Source: Pseudomonadota bacterium
GTDB lineage: Bacteria; Desulfobacterota; Syntrophobacteria; Syntrophobacterales; Syntrophobacteraceae
NCBI GenBank assembly: GCA_023442755.1
Contig: JAEZXS010000409.1
Location: forward strand, 1 to 7,369
DNA length: 7,369 nucleotides
Reading direction: 5' to 3'
How positions within the stretch are numbered: position 1 is the first letter of the stretch; each line of letters starts with the position of its first letter. The notes beneath the pieces are model-generated. The model worked only from the letters and a program-made list of their open reading frames with translations, had not been told where the DNA came from and made no database searches. A program made the position numbers and the translations under genes. Shown here piece after piece: positions 4,848 to 7,369 of the stretch.

Positions 4848-7001
4848 ATGATAAAACTTCGGTTTCATCAATGGTTCGCAGTGAGCTTGTGCGGCATCTG
4901 CCTCTTGGGATGGACCAGTATGGAAAGCGAGGCGGCCGTGTCCATTACTTCAACCAGCCAGAATCGGGGGACCGCACCTGCGGCTCCGGTTCCGGAACAA
5001 CCCAGGTCGAGCAACACCCAGTGCCAGGTTTTTGCAAACAACGAGTTGGGCATGCACTGCGAGGTTCTGGATCATCGGGTGGTGAGCATCCTGCCGCCCT
5101 TCAACGTTCTGCATGCCCAGGCGTTAATGAAGGGACTCAAGCCGCGGGTTCTGACAGGCGCCGAGGCCCGGCTCTTCTATTCCGCGGTGTCGAACCCGAA
5201 CGACCCCTCCCTCGCCGCAAAGGCGCTTGCGCCGATCTATAAGACCGATTTCTGGGACCCGAACCTCTCGACGACCAACCTGGTGGCCTTCGACGCCTAC
5301 GATCCGTTCTACCCTCCGGGCATCCTTTCGGCCTATCTGCTTGCCGAGGATATCGGCCTCCCGGTGCCGGATGTCGAGAGGATGTATCTCGGGGACGGGC
5401 AGCTTGCACTCGACCAGCAGAAGATGCCGGGCGAAGCGGGGGCCTATCTTCAAAATACCGCCCAGCCCTTCAATCGTTTCAACGCGGACTACCCCTTCTT
5501 CAACCTGTTTCTTTTCGGGTACACGGCGGCCGGGGTGAACTGGTTTGCCGCGGAGGGAGTTCCATTGACTCCGGTCGACGATTCGGGGAGAGCCAATCCT
5601 TTTCCCCTGGTCCGCGTGCAGGTCCAGGACAAAACGGGCAGCCTGGCCGGAACCCCGGGGTCTGTGATTGCCTCCGTGGATACCGTCATCCCGGTTGCTG
5701 CAGAGGTGTCCTGCTATACCTGCCATGCGTCCTCTGCCGACGGCGGGACGGGCAGGGCGGCCTGCATACCCGGGACGGACGCGAACTGCTCTGCTTCCGG
5801 CTCTCCCTATTCAGGGACATCCTACCAGGTGGTCACTTCTGCGGACGATCCGTCCGCTTTTCCGGGTGACGTGAAACGGGAATGGGCGGCCAACACCAAC
5901 ATTATACGGCTGCACGACGCCCGACACGGCACCGGTCTTCAAAATTCAACTCCCGTGGTCTGCCAGACGTGCCATTACAGCCCCGCTCTCGACCTTGCCC
6001 AACTCGGTCCGAAAGGGCCATTGGACCCGGATGCGAACGGCAGGAGCCAGACGATCCACCACAGCAACTCCAGGGCGCTCCATCTCTTCCACGGAAATCT
6101 GACCGGCATGATCGACGATATGCCGGCTCCGACGGACCCGCTCCGATTCGACCGAACCCTTGGCAAGCCGGTGATAAACGCCTTTGTCGATACCACGCTC
6201 CAGAATTCCTGCTACCTCTGCCATCCCGGAAAGAGCACGAAATGCCTTCGCGGCGCCATGCGCCAGGGGGGCCTCGTGTGCCAGGACTGCCACGGCAACG
6301 CGAAACAGGTTGGAAACGATTTTTCGGAAACCTTTACGGCGGCGACTCCCTTTTCAACTGCATCGGCATCATCGAAGCGCGTTCCCTGGGCCAACGAACC
6401 TGCCTGCCAGTCCTGCCATACCGGTGATACGATGAACAACCTTACTGCTGACCCGAATGTGATAAAATCCGGAGACGGCATCAGGCTGCTCTGTGCATAT
6501 AGATCGAACGATCCGGATGCCGTGCCGATTTCGGCCCCCGACAGCCGCTTTGCCGAAAACACTGCCCCTTCGGGCCAAAGGATGCTCTTCCGTCTGAGCA
6601 AGGATTCGCATTCCGGCCTCTATTGCGAAGCATGCCACGGCAGCACTCACGCGGAATGGCCCACAATCGATCCCAATTCGAACGACAATGTGACTGCGAC
6701 ACAGATCCAGGGACATGCCGGGGTGATCATCGAGTGCTCGGCCTGCCACGGCTCTTCGCCGCAGAATTCCCTGGACGGACCGCACGGCATGCATCCGGTT
6801 GGGCAGAACTGGGCAGGCGGGCATGCAGGAATTGCAAAGAGGAATCTCGATGCCTGTAGGGCGTGTCACGGACAGGCAGGGCAGGGGACGGTGCTTTCGA
6901 AAGTGCGTACGGTCAGAACCGTTTCGGTGGAAGGCGGGACGAAAACCCTCGCCTCCGGGACCCTTCTCGGCTGCGGCGTCTGCCACCGTAATCCGCTGTA
7001 G
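4848..7001 (+). CDS. Secreted nine-heme cytochrome c with NNELGMHC N-terminal region
   Basis: A 717-residue exported electron-transfer protein. Residues 1 to about 29 form a Sec signal peptide (KLRFHQ, hydrophobic WFAVSLCGICLLGW, cleavage near SEA/AV). Residues ~55-285 have no heme motif but contain CQVFANNELGMHCEV (59-73), ILPPFNVLHAQ (81-91) and a likely beta-rich stretch leading to the first heme. Nine CxxCH sites start at Cys 289, 372, 455, 478, 520, 593, 630, 670 and 709; the last four are about 38 residues apart. At least twelve other histidines follow heme 1 (for example 356, 360, 404, 405, 588, 601, 623, 646, 659), enough for bis-His ligation. CEACHGSTHAEWP and GPHGMHPVG are shared with a family of large multiheme cytochromes I recall from Desulfobacterota and some gammaproteobacteria. 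There is no C-terminal anchor, so a periplasmic or extracellular place is likely. ATG 4848 is preferred over an in-frame TTG at 4830 because GAGAAGGAG precedes it. The electron donor and acceptor are unknown. Confidence 0.92.
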   Translation: MIKLRFHQWFAVSLCGICLLGWTSMESEAAVSITSTSQNRGTAPAAPVPEQPRSSNTQCQVFANNELGMHCEVLDHRVVSILPPFNVLHAQALMKGLKPRVLTGAEARLFYSAVSNPNDPSLAAKALAPIYKTDFWDPNLSTTNLVAFDAYDPFYPPGILSAYLLAEDIGLPVPDVERMYLGDGQLALDQQKMPGEAGAYLQNTAQPFNRFNADYPFFNLFLFGYTAAGVNWFAAEGVPLTPVDDSGRANPFPLVRVQVQDKTGSLAGTPGSVIASVDTVIPVAAEVSCYTCHASSADGGTGRAACIPGTDANCSASGSPYSGTSYQVVTSADDPSAFPGDVKREWAANTNIIRLHDARHGTGLQNSTPVVCQTCHYSPALDLAQLGPKGPLDPDANGRSQTIHHSNSRALHLFHGNLTGMIDDMPAPTDPLRFDRTLGKPVINAFVDTTLQNSCYLCHPGKSTKCLRGAMRQGGLVCQDCHGNAKQVGNDFSETFTAATPFSTASASSKRVPWANEPACQSCHTGDTMNNLTADPNVIKSGDGIRLLCAYRSNDPDAVPISAPDSRFAENTAPSGQRMLFRLSKDSHSGLYCEACHGSTHAEWPTIDPNSNDNVTATQIQGHAGVIIECSACHGSSPQNSLDGPHGMHPVGQNWAGGHAGIAKRNLDACRACHGQAGQGTVLSKVRTVRTVSVEGGTKTLASGTLLGCGVCHRNPL

Positions 7002-7024
7002 CTTCGGACTGCATACAAAGCGCG

Positions 7025-7040
7025 GGGGGCGATTGCCCCC
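7025..7040 (+). terminator. GC-rich hairpin after the cytochrome gene
   Basis: GGGGGC-GATT-GCCCCC is a perfect 6-bp stem with a tetraloop, 23 nt after the stop codon. It is followed by ATCCCTTCAA and not by a T run, so termination would be weak or need Rho. Confidence 0.4.
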
Positions 7041-7101
7041 ATCCCTTCAACTGCGCGCAGGGGAATGGATTCTAACGGCCTCTCCCACACCAACTGCATG
7101 A

Positions 7102-7129
7102 TTTCGCGCCCTTCTTCGCGTCTTCGCGG
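7102..7129. repeat. Degenerate octamer repeats, block 1
   Basis: TTTCGCGC (7102-7109), CTTCGCGT (7114-7121) and CTTCGCGG (7122-7129) are copies of an octamer CTTSGCGN, the last two directly adjacent. The same unit recurs in block 2 and once at 7338-7345. Confidence 0.5.
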
Positions 7130-7132
7130 CTG

Positions 7133-7154
7133 GTTGAAAAAGAAACCAATTCCG
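7133..7154. repeat. Direct repeat bracketing the cytochrome region, right copy
   Basis: GTTGAAAAAG plus AAACCAATTCCG matches the copy at 4521-4541 in 18 of 21 aligned positions and in the same orientation. The two copies are about 2.6 kb apart with the cytochrome gene between them. Confidence 0.45.
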
Positions 7155-7171
7155 CAGGCAGGCTCTGTATG

Positions 7172-7206
7172 CGTTCCCACGCACAGCAACGCACAGCATG
7201 GGAACG
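7172..7206. repeat. GTTCCCA-type hairpin repeat with tandem duplication in the loop
   Basis: CGTTCCCA (7172-7179) pairs perfectly with TGGGAACG (7199-7206). The sequence ACGCACAGCA occurs twice in perfect tandem (7179-7188 and 7189-7198). Removing one copy would give a shorter loop like the usual GTTCCCACGC...GTGGGAAC repeats of proteobacterial intergenic DNA, so this copy seems to have grown by a 10-bp duplication. Confidence 0.6.
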
Positions 7207-7216
7207 AGAAAAACAA

Positions 7217-7250
7217 CTTGGCGCCTTGGCGTTTCTTCGCGGCTTCGCGT
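7217..7250. repeat. Degenerate octamer repeats, block 2
   Basis: Four units, CTTGGCGC (7217-7224), CTTGGCGT (7225-7232), CTTCGCGG (7235-7242) and CTTCGCGT (7243-7250), follow each other with only a TT between the second and third. They fit one consensus, CTTSGCGN, seen also at 7114-7129. Confidence 0.6.
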
Positions 7251-7322
7251 GGGAAAGAATCAACGCGCACCTTCGATGACAACGCATCGCGGCTGGAAGG
7301 CGCTCCCGCAGCAACACTGCCT

Positions 7323-7340
7323 AAGGAAAATCTTTTCCTT
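7323..7340. repeat. Perfect AT-rich palindrome near the right edge
   Basis: AAGGAAAA-TC-TTTTCCTT is an exact 8-bp inverted repeat with a 2-nt centre. Read as a hairpin its T-rich arm gives no extra tail, so it is not an obvious terminator. It directly adjoins another octamer unit. Confidence 0.4.
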
Positions 7341-7369
7341 CGCGGCCTTACCTCAACATAGCAAGCTTC

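Larger units (their letters stand above)
7002..7369. other. Repeat-rich intergenic region after the cytochrome gene
   Basis: These 368 bases show no credible coding sequence. From left to right they hold a GC-rich hairpin (7025-7040), octamer repeats (7102-7129), the right copy of the ~21-nt repeat (7133-7154), a GTTCCCA-type hairpin with a duplicated loop (7172-7206), a second octamer block (7217-7250) and a perfect palindrome near the edge (7323-7340) followed by one more octamer (7338-7345). Confidence 0.6.

Noticed and set aside
4574..5242. 222-codon + strand frame covering intergenic repeats and the start of the cytochrome gene
   Set aside because: It runs through the repeat elements and is out of frame with the nine-heme protein. 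The encoded sequence resembles no known protein.
5124..5726. 200-codon - strand frame opposite the cytochrome gene
   Set aside because: Antisense shadow in GC-rich coding DNA; His/Arg/Gly-rich translation without domain features. The same applies to 6369-6986 and to 213-929 opposite cobO.
7102..7250. Possible CRISPR array
   Set aside because: The repeated units are 8 bp and mostly adjacent, without ~30-bp repeats or unique spacers, and no cas gene is present.

Overview
The window looks like a chromosomal segment of a GC-rich Gram-negative bacterium. The best guess is a Desulfobacterota (former Deltaproteobacteria) sulfate-reducing or syntrophic lineage, such as a Syntrophobacter relative. 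The reasons are the gene mix (FmdB-type zinc ribbon, CobO next to a family-4-like uracil-DNA glycosylase, a DUF2889 protein, a DVU0772-type protein, an exported multiheme cytochrome c) and the intergenic repeat types. The species cannot be fixed from sequence reading alone, and no rRNA, tRNA, CRISPR array or intact transposase is visible.

Layout. (1) 1-1563: the 3' end of an FmdB-type gene with a clear terminator, then a two-gene unit on the + strand, cobO (corrinoid adenosyltransferase) and a uracil-DNA glycosylase with only 2 nt between them, followed by a series of hairpins. The largest hairpin (1524-1563) has its T-rich side on the - strand. (2) 1564-2217: non-coding or decayed DNA holding the last ~70 codons of a DJ-1/PfpI-family gene (1937-2149), a truncated remnant. 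(3) 2218-3763: three small genes. These are a DUF2889 protein (-), darP/yjgA for 50S ribosome assembly (+), and a DVU0772-type conserved protein (-). The first pair is divergent and the second pair is convergent with a 13-nt gap. (4) 3764-4394: an AT-rich divergent control region with repeated TTGTTTGAT boxes 30 bp apart, then a thioredoxin-type arsenate reductase (arsC). (5) 4395-4847: repeat-rich intergenic DNA with two copies of an 18-nt REP-like hairpin flanking a REPIN-like inverted doublet. (6) 4848-7001: a 717-residue secreted nine-heme cytochrome c with a long heme-free N-terminal region carrying an NNELGMHC motif. (7) 7002-7369: a second repeat-rich intergenic region with degenerate octamer repeats (CTTSGCGN), a hairpin with a 10-bp tandem duplication in its loop, and a copy of a ~21-nt repeat also found upstream of the cytochrome gene.

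Most genes are single housekeeping or stress units and do not form one pathway. The most distinctive parts are the orphan nine-heme cytochrome bracketed by intergenic repeats, the glycosylase lacking three of the four family-4 iron-sulfur ligands, and the operator-like arrangement upstream of arsC. I do not see a clearly new multi-gene system. The cytochrome and its repeat-bracketed setting are the closest candidate.
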